Positions 10,201-22,513 of a stretch of 49,368 nucleotides of DNA are shown piece by piece (the stretch's first letter is position 1; each line of letters opens with the position of its first letter). The stretch covers positions 7,603 through 56,970 of the forward strand of contig NQMI01000210.1 of NCBI GenBank assembly GCA_002270565.1. Reading direction: 5' to 3'. The DNA comes from Stenocarpella maydis. Its lineage: Eukaryota > Ascomycota > Sordariomycetes > Diaporthales > Diaporthaceae. The notes under the pieces are model-generated. The model did no database searches. It saw nothing but the letters and a program-made list of their open reading frames with translations, and was not told the DNA's origin. A program made the position numbers and the translations under genes.

Positions 10201-13200
10201 AAGGTCGGCCAGGCGCGCATTCACCTTCCCGAATCTGCCGCCAATGTCCACTGAAGCATCTATGTTATGGATGAGACCAAGTGTCAGTAAGCCAGGCCGG
10301 TCGTCCTCGGGAAGATATTTGGCCACGGCTCCAAGACGAGCAAGCTCCTCTCCTAGAGCAGGGATGGATTCGAGCTGCTGCAATTTTGAGACCTGTGCCT
10401 GCATGTCGTCCAAAGTCAACTTTAGAACAGAACCTTTTCTTCGCTGCCGCAGTAACGTGTCTACCATGATCTCATCCTCATTATCGTCAAACTGGCCTTT
10501 TGATGGAGTGATCAAAGCAAGAAGACGATCCAAGTCATTCTCTCGGGGTGCAAGAAGATAGTCGATGCGCGTGTTCGACAGGGTGATTGAAATGGGCGGT
10601 CCACCATGGAATCGTTCTGCGTATGGGCCTGAAGCATGGATCTTGCTTATTCCTACCCCGATAATGCCATCGCGGCTCACTATTTTGACTGCTGTCGTCC
10701 GGACGCGGATGCCACACCTTTTCCCGTCAAGATCGACTTGCAACCCCCCGATTCGTACATCGATCTTGCTCTCGGGCACCGCTGCTGAGCTCTCCGGTTT
10801 GGATGGAATGTCAAATCGCACGCCTCTTGGCTTGCTAGGCTTGGCCTTCGGTTTTCCAGGTGAGCCACTTGATGTCATTGAAGAGCTCATCTGAAGAAAA
10901 CCGCTGAGTCCACCAAACCAGCTGAAAGTCTCGTCCAACCTCTGCAAGTCCATATGCACGCGGAGTGGGAGTGTGTTGACTTCGAATCGACTGCTTTCCT
11001 TTGATGTTGATATCTTGACCGAGATATCTGCTCCAGCTTCTGGAAACACGTCTTTGACTGAGGTTCGCATCTGTGCTTCTTGGTCGAAAGACAGTATATC
11101 GCTATCATGATATCCAAAGCGGAATTTGTCGATACTGATCGTTGTCTCCTCCACAGAGCCCTTATGAGACAAGATCGCTTGCACATGTTCCAGGTCAGTT
11201 CTCAGTAGCGTCTCGGTATCAAAGGCCGGTGCCCGTGGAGTTGATGTCGACGCTGTCGGAACGTGAATGCCGAAAATCTTTTCGAGAAATAGGATAGAAA
11301 ACTTTTGCACCGATAGCTTGATGTCCGGTTTCGCTGAGTCGTCTGCTCGTGTAGGGGCATCATCGTTTTTTTCAGGAGGCTTGTGAGATGTTTTGAACGT
11401 GTCCATGAGCCGACGAGCCAACATTGCAAGGAAGAAGCCGACAGTTGTGTCGAACCGGACTTCAAGAGGAGTTACGTCAATCTCAATCGATCCATCGTCA
11501 TCTCCATCCTCTAGCTTCGGGGCATCCGGCTCGGATTCAATATGAAACGATGCGGTGCCTGCAGTAGTAGAATAGACCGAGAAAGCCCCTGGAATATTTT
11601 GAAAGGAAGAGTTGGCCAATCTTGACGTCCCATCAGTACTTGACACGGAAATATGCTTATGCCTTGTTGGCAAATACACGGATATCGACGCAAGAGAGAA
11701 TATCTCTCTGGAAATGCTGTTTGGTCCTTGCGTCTCCGTCTCGTTTGCAAGGGCGGCGTTGCTAGGCTCTGCAGCTGTACCCCGTGCCACGTACAGATCC
11801 TTCTCGGCCTGCTGTTCTCCTTCCTGTGACAATGAATGAATTGGTGTTGGCGGTTCGTAATTTCCGGCCAAGGCGGAGCTTTGCTGCCTAGTCTGATCTT
11901 CCTGATCGGACATGTTGTTACCCTGCCGTAGGGACTTGCCAACCACAGATTCTGGTGAGCCCTCTGGAGACGACCGATTTGAACTCCATGAACCTGGTAT
12001 CAAGTCACTGCTCGACTGTTGATATTCCCCGTGCGAGAAGGCGCTCATATACATGCTCTCTGCCTCCTCGTGGCTAAATAACTGCGACTGAGCGAGATCA
12101 TCTGTGGACTGAGCCCCTGAATCATCACTTGCAGAATCAGATGAGATCGAGCTTCTGAGAGCAAACTTCAAAGCGTGTTTCCCCTCGCCGTCCTCCGGGT
12201 CACTTGATGCTGATGGGAAGCGATGTGGCTCCCTCACATTTTCTAGTACAGTTCCGGGGTCAAGGTCGTGCTGTCCGCCAAAATCATGGTAGATGGAGGC
12301 TCTCGGTGTTGATAAAGATGACGTAGGTTCCCGATCATCGTCCCGATCCTCGTCTCCTGGGCTGGTCGAGTTGTCCAACTCATAAGGTATGTTGAATGCC
12401 TCTTCGCTGTCCTGCAGTATTGGGTCGCTCCGAGGGTGATCGCCGCTGGACCGCCTCGTCACACCTTCGTCAACACCCTCGGTCTCAAAAGGCCTCACAT
12501 TGGAGGGAGGGCTCTTCGCGGTTACTATCGGGGACCTTGACGCGGCAGAGGTCAAAGAAGGCGACCTCGCAAGGTTGGATAATGAGTCAGCCTCTGAGAG
12601 GATGGAAGCACGAATCGTGTTGAGTGAAATGTGACGCTTGCCATCTTTGGGCACGATGCGCGTGCCGGCTCCATCTTCTCGAGCTTGAGTCGTGACACCT
12701 TCAACCTCGAGCTCGTCGAGGGTGACCTGGAGAGTGATGGGTTCGGTCTCGGTGGTTTTATGGTCCACAGGAACGTCGACCTCAAGCTGTAGGGCAACGT
12801 CTCTTATGCTGACCTCTGTACGGTCGAGGAAACCCTGCAGGTAGTCCGTTATGAGGGCCGGTAAAGTGAGGCCTTGGCCGGTTCCATATGCCGAGTCATC
12901 CTCGCTGCTGTCCTCGCTGGATGCCACCGATGCGCCCAGGTCTGTCTTCTCGGAGGCAAGGGCTTCCTCCAGAGCCTTCCTCTCCTTGGACGGCTGAGTC
13001 TCCAGAAACGACTGGGCTAGATCCGCAGCCGTGGGGACCAGATCAGAGCCTGGCCTTGGTGCCTCGGTGTCTTTCGAGTTTCCGGCAGGCTGATCACGCG
13101 TTGAAACCACCAGGGCTATATGAACACCGGAGGCGGTGACCTGAATGGCGCTGGAATACAAATCGACGGTGACTTGTAGGCGAGAGACCTTTGCATTTCT

Positions 13201-13500
13201 TATTCGATAGTCGGGGGGCAGGCTGAGGTGTTTTCTTATTTTCTATGACAGCAAATAAATCAGCACTCAGTCCTGCGAAAGAGTTATCAGTGCTGAAGCG
13301 GGGGCAGCAGATGCAGGCAGCCGTACCTCGACCTTGAGACCGACATCCTTGAATTCGAAGGTGTTCCTGAGGCCGAGGGCGGCATCGAGGTTGCCTAGAT
13401 CAAGAGCGTTGTCCTCGAAGATGTCCAGCCTGGACATGGCATAGCGCAGCAGGCGCTTGGACGTATCGGAACTGTGAAATAACTGGAAGAAGGCAGCCAT
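7209..13500 (-). CDS. ATG2: Autophagy-related lipid-transfer protein ATG2
   Basis: Three exons, 13500-13327, 13242-7291 and 7235-7209, give about 2050 residues, the normal size for fungal Atg2. Exon 1 starts MAAFFQLFHSSDTSKRLLRY, the chorein-type N-terminus that inserts into ER exit-site membranes. Splicing the 84-nt intron joins FEFKDVGLKVE to KIRKHLSLPPDY, which is conserved. The CAD-type motif (WNLFDGYDWQ..REAI..V) lies near residues 1515-1560. The C-terminal Atg2 domain (about 1730-1900) has [20 protein letters not shown] and a VRHLVNVGSGFRDLIEMP amphipathic region. The last 55-nt intron has a GCTAAC branch site. Removing it gives the conserved ending RRVEDKYK, whereas reading through adds about 45 unrelated residues. 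Atg2 bridges ER and phagophore with Atg9 and Atg18 and transfers lipid. The middle of the protein (about 150-600) is Ser/Asp/Glu-rich and disordered. Confidence 0.95.
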
Positions 13501-15329
13501 GTTGAAGGCGCCGTTTCCTCAGCTCTCGGCGTGATAGTCTGTGTGTTCCTCTGGGCGGCCTGGGGACTGCAGCGGGAGTATGCCGAGTTGGGTAAATGTG
13601 CCAAACTCCTCAAGGGCGGCGGGAGAAGGGCGGAACGCACGAGGCGGGGTGGAGGTCGTGGCCGTGGAGGGCGTTGGGAGGGCAGCGGTGGAAGCGGATG
13701 GCGGGGGAGTTCATGTCGACGGAGTCTCTCTTAGGGCATGTCTGGGCAGGGGGTTGATCACAGCGCAGCTTGTTCAGTCTTGTTGTGGTCGCGACGACGG
13801 TCCTTGGAAAGGGTATATGATGGAATAGGAGTCCAGGGCGCCTAGGGAATCATGGGGAGGTTGCCGGTAGGAGTTAGGTAGGTATGGTGTGTAGTGGAGG
13901 AACAGGACAAGAGACAGGAGACGAGGTCATCAAGGTGCAGTTAGAGGCACCTGCACTTACAGGCAAGTGGTCATGAGGGCGGGGCGTAGCCGCGCAAGCT
14001 GGTTGGCACTGGGAGGGTGCCGTGGGCTATCAGGCACTGATAAGCGGCAGTCTACCTGGGTGGCAGCGGGGCAATAGTGTAAGTGATGGGTGGTCTACAA
14101 CCCAAGTTCACCCCACAATGCAGGATGGCGGATGAATGGCGTAAAGACGGCTCCATGTCACCTGTGCCATATTGTGCGTTAACACAGCACCAAGGGGGCG
14201 ACATATACCTTGACAGGAGTCTACCAGGTACTCAGTCTGCTATACTTGGCTTATAAGGTACCTATTTAAGTCAGAGGCGGATCCGGCGGTGGTGGAACTT
14301 TTTGTCACAAGGTCCAGGCACAAACCGCCGCCACCGCCCCGTGGCCGGCACGCTTGCACCACAACGGATCATGCACTCACTCGACACTGAACTGACACGG
14401 TATTCGGGGGCGACCTTTTCTTGCGGAGTGGAGGCTGATACCCTTATGTACTCGGTGTAGTAATTCAATTTCAATACAGATGTTCCATGTCACCACCGAC
14501 GACTCACTGTCAGCCCGCTTGCATGTATATACCTACCAGGGTAGGATATCCTACTGAGTATCTATCTGTCTCATACAGAAGTTCCCCGCCTTCACATTGA
14601 CGACGCGCATGGGGATGCGTGTTCCTTTTATCCAGGTTATATATTAGGTATCATGAGAGCACAACATCCTATCTAACTGAACTGTAGTCTACTTGCCACC
14701 TAGACGTGTTGGCAAGGTACTTAAGTATGTATGCATCCTACATACCTACATATGTAGTCTACTACCTATGCCTGGTTCAAGGATAGTATCTGTGTAGTAC
14801 TGCAGCGTACCGCCCAAGTGCCTCGGCTGACCCTGCCCCTTGTTGCACTGACAGCCAGAGCTCCATACACCACCTCGTCAATCACGGGCCCTGGGTTGAG
14901 CCCGGCCACCCGGCCTCCTGGCCCCTGTCCACACTCTCTCTGCCCTGGGCCGTCTTGTCAGACCCGCCCGCTCCAACGCTCCATCCAAGCTGCCACCCCG
15001 GCACGCCACGCTACGGAGCTCGAAGGGGTAAGACAGGACAGGCAGAATAAGCAGACAGACATGCAACCAGAAGCACGCCCGCCAGAGGCGCTCGCTGACT
15101 GATTGACAGGCCATCCTGCTCTGTTCCAATCCAATCCACCCGAAGCATCGCATCAATTGTCCTCCAACCCGCTCGACCACCCATTCACACTCTCTCACCC
15201 CTCCGCCCGTTTCTTCCCCTCCTGCCCAACGACGTCTCTCACTCTCGGCTGCTGCGAGGCAGTCGGCTGCTGTCATCGCCCACATTGTCTGTCTGCCGTG
15301 TGCCCACACACCGAGACAGCTGTCCCCCC

Positions 15330-15330
<1 letters not shown>

Positions 15331-15366
<36 letters not shown>
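15331..15366 (+). repeat. (CAG)12 trinucleotide repeat in the NEM1 leader
   Basis: Twelve perfect CAG units lie about 195 bp before the NEM1 start codon. In the NEM1 frame they read as GCA (Ala), in another frame as Gln. They probably lie in the 5' leader. Confidence 0.95.
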
Positions 15367-15368
<2 letters not shown>

Positions 15369-15470
15369 CTTTTGCGACTTCCCCGGTCCACCCTCCACCC
15401 TCCCATCCCTGCCCACTTGCCGCCCTGCCCGAAGCTCCAGATACCAGACACGTTCACGCCCACATCCGCG

Positions 15471-15517
15471 CCCTCGCCCTGGCCCTCGCCCTGGCCCTCG
15501 CCCTGGCCCTCGCCCTG
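15471..15517 (+). repeat. 12-bp tandem repeat (CCCTCGCCCTGG) in the NEM1 leader
   Basis: Nearly four tandem copies of the 12-mer end about 44 bp before the NEM1 ATG. In the NEM1 frame they would encode Pro-Ser-Pro-Trp repeats if translated. Confidence 0.9.
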
Positions 15518-15560
15518 CTGCCTAGCGATTCTTGATGGCTCGACCGGCGACCACAGAACC

Positions 15561-17231
15561 ATGAACTCCCTCAATTTCGTCTCCTCCCGTGTCTCTCCTT
15601 CCTCCAGCCCCGGCCCCTCGCGTTCCAACTCCCTTGGCTCAATGGGCATCACTGTCACCTCGGAGGAGGAGCAGCAGCAGCAGGAAGCTTCAACCACGGG
15701 TCTCGACGAGAAAACGCCCAAGTCCGCGGACCCCGACAAACACCAGCCCGCTGGTGCCCTGGCCGATGAAAACACCCCTCTGTTGTCGGGAAATGATCCC
15801 AGGGATTCCGGCATAAGGCACTCGCCCTGGCATTCGATCGCCCGGCGCATCTTCGGCGCCGTCATCGGTTCGCTGCGCTGGGTCCTGTCTACCTTGGCTG
15901 CACCTGGCGTCTACCTGATCGCTTGCCTCTACGATGAACACGGACACTTCGCACCTTGGCTACAGTTCAAGAGGCTCTTTGGCGCATACCACGCAGATCC
16001 GCGGAAGTTGGCTGTGGCAATGCAAGAGAAGGCCGCGCTGGAAGACAGTGCTAATATGGCTCGAGGCGAAACGATCAATATAGGCCGAGGGAATGCCATG
16101 GCAACACGGCCCACACCATCATCAGGCTCCTCGACATCCGGCCTGTCCAGCGAGTCCGAATCTGAGATGGACAGGGAATCCGGCGGCAGGCACCCACGAT
16201 CCAAGTCCCTGCATAACTCGGAGGAGATCAGCCCCTCAAGGCGGTCTATACGGATCAAACTGCACAATGAGGAATCTCTCAGGCAGCGCAAACACAAAAA
16301 GGGGCAGTCGGCCAACTCCCGCCGAGGCTCCCCCGGCAACCAGCAGCAAAAGGATATCTCAGCGCATCTCAAGTCGCCCACGTCTCCCGTTGGCGCCCTC
16401 ACGAAATACCCAAAGACTCCAGCGCCCCCGAGACCGCTCATCCCACGACGGCAACCGTCGTATATCAATATCGAGTCTGACGCGCAGACACCTCAGAAGA
16501 CGCTGATTCTCGACTTGGACGAGACTTTAATCCACAGCATGTCAAAAGGCGGCAGGATGAGCACGGGTCACATGGTGGAGGTCAAGCTGAACACAACGTA
16601 CGTTGGAGTAGGCGGGCAGGCCAGCATCGGGCCTCAGCACCCTATATTGTACTACGTTCACAAGCGCCCGCATTGCGACGATTTCCTGCGAAGAGTGAGT
16701 GCCGGCCCGCTGTCCGTTGTTGTTGCTGGCCGCGGCCAGTGCATGGGGGGAGGCTACTGACGCGGCAAAATCAGGTCTGCAAGTGGTTCAATCTCGTCGT
16801 GTTCACGGCGTCTGTCCAGGAATATGCTGACCCGGTCATTGACTGGCTGGAATCGGAGAGGAAGTTCTTTTCGGCCCGGTACTACCGCCAGCACTGTACC
16901 TTCAGACATGGCGCCTTTATCAAGGATCTGAGTGCTGTCGAGCCTGATCTGAGTAAAGTGATGATCCTGGACAATAGTCCGCTCAGCTACATGTTCCATC
17001 AAGGTTAGTGTTTGGGAGCGTCCGCAACGGGCCAGACCCTCGATTGTTTGGCGGCAGCTGACTCGCAAGCACATAGACAACGCGATCCCGATACAAGGCT
17101 GGATAAATGACCCGACAGACAACGACTTGCAGCATCTCATACCGTTTTTCGAAGGTCTCCAGTATGTCTCGGACGTGCGTGCTCTTTTGGCGCTAAGAGG
17201 GGGCGAGGACGGCCAGCATATGGTAGTATGA
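15561..17231 (+). CDS. NEM1: NEM1-like nuclear envelope phosphatase (FCP1/NIF family)
   Basis: Three exons, 15561-16694, 16775-17003 and 17077-17231, give 505 residues. Introns of 80 and 73 nt start GTGAGT and GTTAGT and restore the frame exactly. The C-terminal half is an HAD-type phosphatase domain with catalytic D318-L-D320-E-T322, then YYVHKRPHCDDFLRR, VVFTASVQEYADPVIDWLE and VMILDNSPLSYMFHQ, the order found in the Nem1/Dullard group. A hydrophobic region at about residues 95-120 (IGSLRWVLSTLAAPGVYLIA) is the expected membrane anchor. Known homologues act with Spo7 at the ER/nuclear envelope to dephosphorylate the Pah1 lipin phosphatidate phosphatase, which also links lipid supply to autophagy. 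Residues 165-300 are Ser/Arg/Lys-rich and probably disordered. The first ATG in frame is 15561, although the frame stays open upstream. Confidence 0.92.
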
Positions 17232-18712
17232 GTGTCACACCTCAACCAAGCTGGCCCGGCCAGGCGACGTGTGCTTGAATCGCCTGTCGAGCGATAGATG
17301 GTCGTCTCGATGACTGAACGGCTCTGGCATGACACCATGTAGAACTGAGACGAGGCGAGGTCAACGCGCACTATGGATGTCGGGCTTGCTTGGAGAGCGG
17401 GTATTTTGTAAAATGCGCAAAAAGTAACTAGAAAGCGAATGGCAATTTTTGCTCGTCTTGGGCCGCTGACGTTGCGGCGATCCCACGAGTCTCCCGTGCA
17501 AGGATGCCATGTGGCCGGCCCACGTATGACTTGAATGATACGGAGATTGAGAAGCAACCTAAGAGTAGAATAGCGGACGACGGGTAAGGTTACAAACCAG
17601 AGATACTTGGACATGCCCAGTTCTGTTGCAATACACTACGTCGGCAGCCCGACGAGTAAACAAGCCACTCGCCACAGGACTTGCTCCGGACATGATCTCA
17701 GCCCCCTTGTCAATTGAGGCGTTTCCAAGATTCGTGGCTTGTCTCGCTGTCAGTCACACCGTCATTATACACTAAAACAGCCCAGACTACAGCAGCAGGT
17801 TAGTGGCCGTGGCCAAATAGCCAGCCACTGCGGGACGCTCGCATCGGGCGCACAGACCCTGACCCGGGCGCGAAAGCTCGAGAAGCTAGCGTGCTCCAGA
17901 GAAGGAGAGCAAAAAAAAAAAAAAGAGGTGAGTGACATCATCTCGCATCTGATCCGGAGCTCTTGTACGGAGCACACTGGCACACTAGCAAGGGCGCCTC
18001 ACAGTGTACCATAGTACCTAAGTGCCGATGCAATGCGTGCGCTGCGTACGTAATATGCGAGTGCGTCTGGGGAAATGCGGTTGCCCGACAATTGGATCGC
18101 TGCCGCTTGCTCTCTGTCTGCCGCCCGCCGCCCCTGGTCACCTTGTGCCTCTTTTGGGCGAGCGGAGGGAGAGCTGTTTAAAGACGGACTAGCTGTGACG
18201 TGGGCAGTTCCAGGGCCCTTAGGCGATGGGGAATGGAGCAGTGAAGAAGAGGAGGAAAGCTGGTCGGATGGGTGATTTGCATCTTGCTCGCATGTGGACG
18301 GACGCCCGGACGCGTCGTGGGCTGCAGAAAGGCCTGGAACCAGGACCCGGCAAGACACTTGAGGATAACCTACCTTGGGTAGCATGGTAGGCAGTGACGA
18401 AATCGGAGAGGGAGGTAGGCGTGAGGGTGAGCTAGTCCCTCTGGCTGGCTGTTGTCATTGCCTCATTATCCTTGGGTGTTACTAGCCCCCTGCTGGGGGA
18501 CCAGTGACGACGGTTGGACGTAAGACAAACGGCATCATGGGTGTTTACCGCTGGAGCTGCCGCTTTAAAAGCCAATCCGCCCGCCTCTTCGTCTTTGTTC
18601 TCCTGGACTACGTATTCCAATATATCGTGAACCTCAGTCCTGGCATTCTCATCCATCAGATCCATCTTTCTCATATCCAAAACAACCCCCACAATCTCAT
18701 CTACCCATCATC
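17232..18712. promoter_or_regulatory. Intergenic region upstream of the small membrane protein gene
   Basis: No gene is supported. A 14-bp A-run lies at about 17911-17924. The last 130 bp before 18713 have ATATCCAAAACAACCCCCAC-like C/A-rich leader character. Confidence 0.4.
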
Positions 18713-19489
18713 ATGTCTCTGCACTGTAAGTGGCGATGCACGGGCATAATCCCCATCACACTGATGTCTCCCGCTCCCAAGCCAATGGCGGCCTCCGACC
18801 CTTGGGGGATCCGCATAACGTTCCTCGCGCACGTAGCTGACACGACTCCTGTTCAGACCTTCCTCCCGTCAAGCCCTCGGCCATCGCCCTGGGCGCCATC
18901 TTCAACCAGGCCGTTGAGACAGCTGGTAAGCACGCGTGCCCCGACCCCCTGCGGTCCAGCCGCGCAAGGCGCTAATCATCCACCGCAGTCCTGGCCCCTC
19001 TGTTCGGCCAGGCCTACCAGAGTGCTAAGCGCGCCAACACGGGCGAGCAGTTCATCCAGTCCAAGGAGGCCACCAGTGTTGCCGTCGCCTGGGGCACAAC
19101 TGTGAGCACAACCCTCAGGGCCGCCTCCGGACAAAACCAAGTTGCTGACCATCACCGCAGGCTGTCGGATCCGCCCTGCAGAGCTATGGTGTTGGAGCCC
19201 TGATCAACGCGACCGGAACCCTGTCCTACAAGGGCGCCGCCTACCTCGGCGGCCTGATCTTCCTTGCCAGCTCTGCCCCTACCGTGAGCCCTCAGCCGGT
19301 CCAATATACCACCATCCGAACGTGGAGTCTCTGCTAACGAATTGTCAATCGCAGGTCATTACCCAGCTTTTCCAGGAGAAGCGTGCCCTCGAGACCGTCG
19401 GTATCTCCGTCGTCGCCAAGGCATTTGAGACCGTTGGACTGGCAACCTTCCTCACCTGGTGGGGAACCAGGACAAACCCCTTCGAGTAA
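18713..19489 (+). CDS. Small multi-pass membrane protein, tentatively DUF1761-like
   Basis: Five exons, 18713-18725, 18857-18925, 18989-19101, 19161-19283 and 19355-19489, give 150 residues. All four introns (131, 63, 59 and 71 nt) have GTAAG or GTGAG donors and AG acceptors, with branch-like GCTGAC/GCTAAC sites, and keep the frame. The intron density in so short an ORF argues for a real gene. The protein starts MSLHYLPPVKPSAIALGAIF and has four hydrophobic segments, at about 10-30, 57-75, 84-106 and 118-142. The third includes YLGGLIFLASSAP and the end reads FLTWWGTRTNPFE. This pattern recalls the DUF1761 membrane family, but the match is from memory and uncertain. No function can be assigned. 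Confidence 0.8.
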
Positions 19490-20198
19490 GGGAGTAATGG
19501 AATCATCACTAGGTCGGGCCGCATCTAGTGACGGCGAGGCATAGGAGTTGGGGGCACTGTACGATTTGATCTTGGCATGAACGTCGACTTCTAGCAGCGT
19601 AGAGTCGCAGTCTTGCGAGGCACATAGGAAACCCTCGCGTTGACAAGCTGAATAATTCACTCCACATCAGCATCATATCGTATGCGCCACGCACCGCCTG
19701 CAGTGACGTCCCGGAGTCAAGCCTGTTATCTTTTCCGAGTGCCACAGACCTCGTACTTTTAAGACCCGCACAAGTCTCGGTTAGTTGGGCATGGGCCATT
19801 TGTGGTCGTCGCGGGCTTGTCGCGTGCATGTTGCGGGATCGAGGGTGCCATCACAGCATGCCCTTCAGAATCTTCCACCTGCCAGTCAGCCAAACGTCGC
19901 AGTCGAGGGGAGGGCCGCTTCTCAGCGCATTTGTGATGCTGCTTGATTCGAAAATGCTAGACAGCGCAAAAACACACCACCCGCACCCGGCCACTTGAGT
20001 ACAAGTGTGAACCCGTACGCCCATTAACGCCCGCCGAACATTTACGCCTGGTATCCTGACTTTTCTTCTTCTCTTCTTTTGGTGGTGGCCGAGAGACGCA
20101 CACACACAGGCCAGAGAGAAACCTACCCTCCCTAATGTAACACATGACCCTGAGCCGCCGCTCCCCTTCCAACCCCGCCCCTTTCCCGGAGTATCCTC
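19490..20198. other. Convergent 3' gap
   Basis: This holds the 3' ends of the small membrane protein gene and NHP2. I see no gene in it. Confidence 0.4.
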
Positions 20199-21097
20199 TT
20201 AACCCGACAGGACATCCTTGAGCTGCCTCGCGGCCTCCTTCTGCGCGAGCTTGAGGAGCTCCTTGTAGGCGTCGGCGTAGCTGGAGCCATCGTCGTCATC
20301 GTCATCATCGGCAGCGGCGGCCTTGCTGCCGGCCTTGGGCTCCTTGCCCTTCTCCTGGATGAAGACAACCGAGGTGGGGCGCTTGGTCCTTGCGGCGCCG
20401 CCGAGCTCGAGCCGCGACCGCACAAAGAGATAGGGCACGTTGTGCTCCTCGCAGTAGATGGGCAGGTGCATAATGACCTCGTCCGGGGAGATGTCGCCCG
20501 CGATGATGCAGATCCCGGGGACCTTGTCCGCGTTGGCGGGCGCCTTGACGGGCGTCTTGCGGAGCGCCTTGTTCACCTCCTTGACACCGCGCTGGAGGGC
20601 GCCTGCTTTCCGGGCTGTATTTGGAGGGAAGTTGCGTGGTCAGCATTGCTTCTCGGACAGGGGAGTGTGCTGGGGGAAATGTGACGACGCCTGGCGCATG
20701 CGTGGTGCTCTTCCGGGTGCGTATCGATGTGACAATTGGCACCCGCCGAGGACCTACCCTTCTTGATGGTCTTGTAGATCTTCTTATGCCCCTTGGCATC
20801 CGCCAATGGGACGGCAAAGTAGACCAGCTGTGTCTTAACCTCGGAGTTCTTGATGTCGTCGACGTCGGAGCCGGGGTGGTCGTCGTCGTCGTCTGCCTTT
20901 GCCGAGGCGGCGACATGTGCTTGCAGCTGGTTGTCGAGGGCCTCTGCGACCTTGGCCTTGAGCTTCTCCTTGTCTGCCTTCTTGTCCTTCTTGTCCTTCT
21001 TGGACTTGTGGACCCCGTCGGTCTCGCTGCGCTTCTTCTCCTTCTTGTCCTTTTTCGAGTCCTTGGACCTGATCTTGACATCCTCCTCGGTTGCCAT
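20199..21097 (-). CDS. NHP2: H/ACA ribonucleoprotein subunit NHP2 (L7Ae family)
   Basis: Two exons, 21097-20758 and 20614-20199, give 251 residues. The 143-nt intron (donor GTAGGT) joins IYKTIKK to ARKAGALQRGVKEVNKALRK, restoring the conserved start of the L7Ae RNA-binding fold. The fold continues with GICIIAGDISPDEVIMHLPI, then YCEEHNVPYLFVRSRLELG and TSVVFIQ. Nhp2 is a core protein of the H/ACA snoRNP with Cbf5, Nop10 and Gar1, which pseudouridylates rRNA in the nucleolus and in many eukaryotes also supports telomerase RNA. The N-terminal 75 residues are highly charged with KKDKK repeats, and both an acidic DDDDD run and a C-terminal Asp run flank the fold. These extensions make it longer than the yeast protein, as is usual in filamentous fungi. 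Confidence 0.93.
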
Positions 21098-22513
21098 TGC
21101 GGCGGCTAGCGTTGAAAGTCTGTAGTAGGGGGTAGGGTGGTTGAAGGGGGTGTCAGTCGTTATTAATCGAATGCTCTGGTCATGCAGGAAACAATATGCT
21201 TCGTAAGGCTGTCGGAATTCAATTGTCCTTCACCTGTCACACAATACATACGACCCCTCTGGGCTGGGAGTAAGAGCATGCACCTTTGGCTCTGGAAATT
21301 TTCTTTGACTGTTTTCTAACTAGCTCCCGAGAGTTGTTCCAGCCCCGGTCCGCTCCCAAGTAAAGTGGGCCAAGGCGGCGAGTCGAGCTGCGGCTCAGGC
21401 CTAAGAATGGTCAGTAAGCCCACTGCTGGGGCCACCCCGCTGCACACAGACAACTTGGGTGATTGGCTGACTAGATATACCAGTATACTCCGTACATGCA
21501 TACATACAATGTGGCCTGTCACAAAATATCTTAAAAATGGAAAACTTGAATTCTCCTTGCTGTTTATCATTTTATTCTATTTTTTCACACAAGTAAAACG
21601 CCTGTCCTGGCTGTTGAGGCATGCCATTCTCAAGCTGTGTTACAAGGTGCTTTGGGTGGGGATCAAGTGGAAGTCGTTCAGATTGATCTATCCGCTTTCA
21701 TTCAGATGATTCGACACAGTACTGCAAGTAAGCAAACATGCAATTGGTGCAACATCGAGGCCGCCTTGAACAGCAAGACCCACAGGGATAACAGTTCAAA
21801 GCCCGGATATAATCCGCACGGCACGATCTCTAAGGCTAAGTAGCGAGCAATCTCCTCGGGATCGAGGAGGTGCCTCTGGGTGATGCCGGCAAAACAAAAA
21901 AAAAAAAGCAAAAAAAATCACCCTGTTTCGAAACACATATAAATGGAAATAACCACACACCACATCCCTGTCTCCAGGAGCTTCGCCCTCCTCGTCACGC
22001 ATGAACGGTGAAAGGGGCCGCTCTCCCTTCATTGCCAGGGTGAGAATACCACTCTACGCCACGTAGAGTGGCTGAGACCCATGTTTTCGGTCGGCCAGGG
22101 ACTCAGGGAGGAACCGACGCCAGGGGTGGTATACCTCTCAAACCCCTCCGCATGGAGGCCGATACCATCGTCCCCCTCAGAATATAGGCGTCATGTGGGC
22201 GTGGCACTCTAAGGTGGACTCCACCTACCTATCATATATCCCTTGGGTTTATGCTTATTGCCTCGGCCGCTGTCAGGGGCCGTATTGTTCATCCCTTGTT
22301 TAAGTGCCTGAGGGTAGCATGTAAGGGCAGTCAACCGCGCCAAAAACTGTTGGTCGCTTGTCTCTCCTTCCACCAACTCCAAGGCTCCCTTCTCTCCGAC
22401 GGCAGGCCACTAGGTAGACAGGACATGGGTTGATGACCCAGCACACCAGACATTCTTTACACCTTCTCTTCGTACTCTCTTTTATCCTCACTTTTTGCGC
22501 AAACCCGTTCGAT
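21098..22513. promoter_or_regulatory. Divergent intergenic region between NHP2 and the SAT4-type gene
   Basis: No gene is supported. It contains an A-rich tract (about 21893-21918), a 10-bp perfect inverted repeat at 22049-22071 and a pyrimidine-rich leader (about 22450-22510) before the SAT4-type gene. Confidence 0.4.
22049..22071. repeat. Perfect 10-bp inverted repeat with 3-bp spacer
   Basis: CCACTCTACG is followed by CCA and then CGTAGAGTGG. It could form a hairpin or be a dimeric protein-binding site. It lies about 440 bp before the SAT4-type start and 950 bp before NHP2. No known factor is assigned. Confidence 0.7.

Larger units (their letters stand above)
13501..15560. promoter_or_regulatory. 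Divergent intergenic region between ATG2 and NEM1
   Basis: This 2-kb stretch holds no supported gene and must contain both promoters. It includes repeated CCTAC/TACCTA-type short motifs at about 14520-14770 and, nearer NEM1, pyrimidine-rich DNA. The last 280 bp are open in the NEM1 frame and carry two tandem repeats (15331-15366 and 15471-15517). Confidence 0.45.

Noticed and set aside
15239..15865. 208-codon minus-strand ORF opposite the NEM1 start
   Set aside because: It is composed of the antisense of the CAG and 12-bp repeats and overlaps the well supported NEM1 exon.
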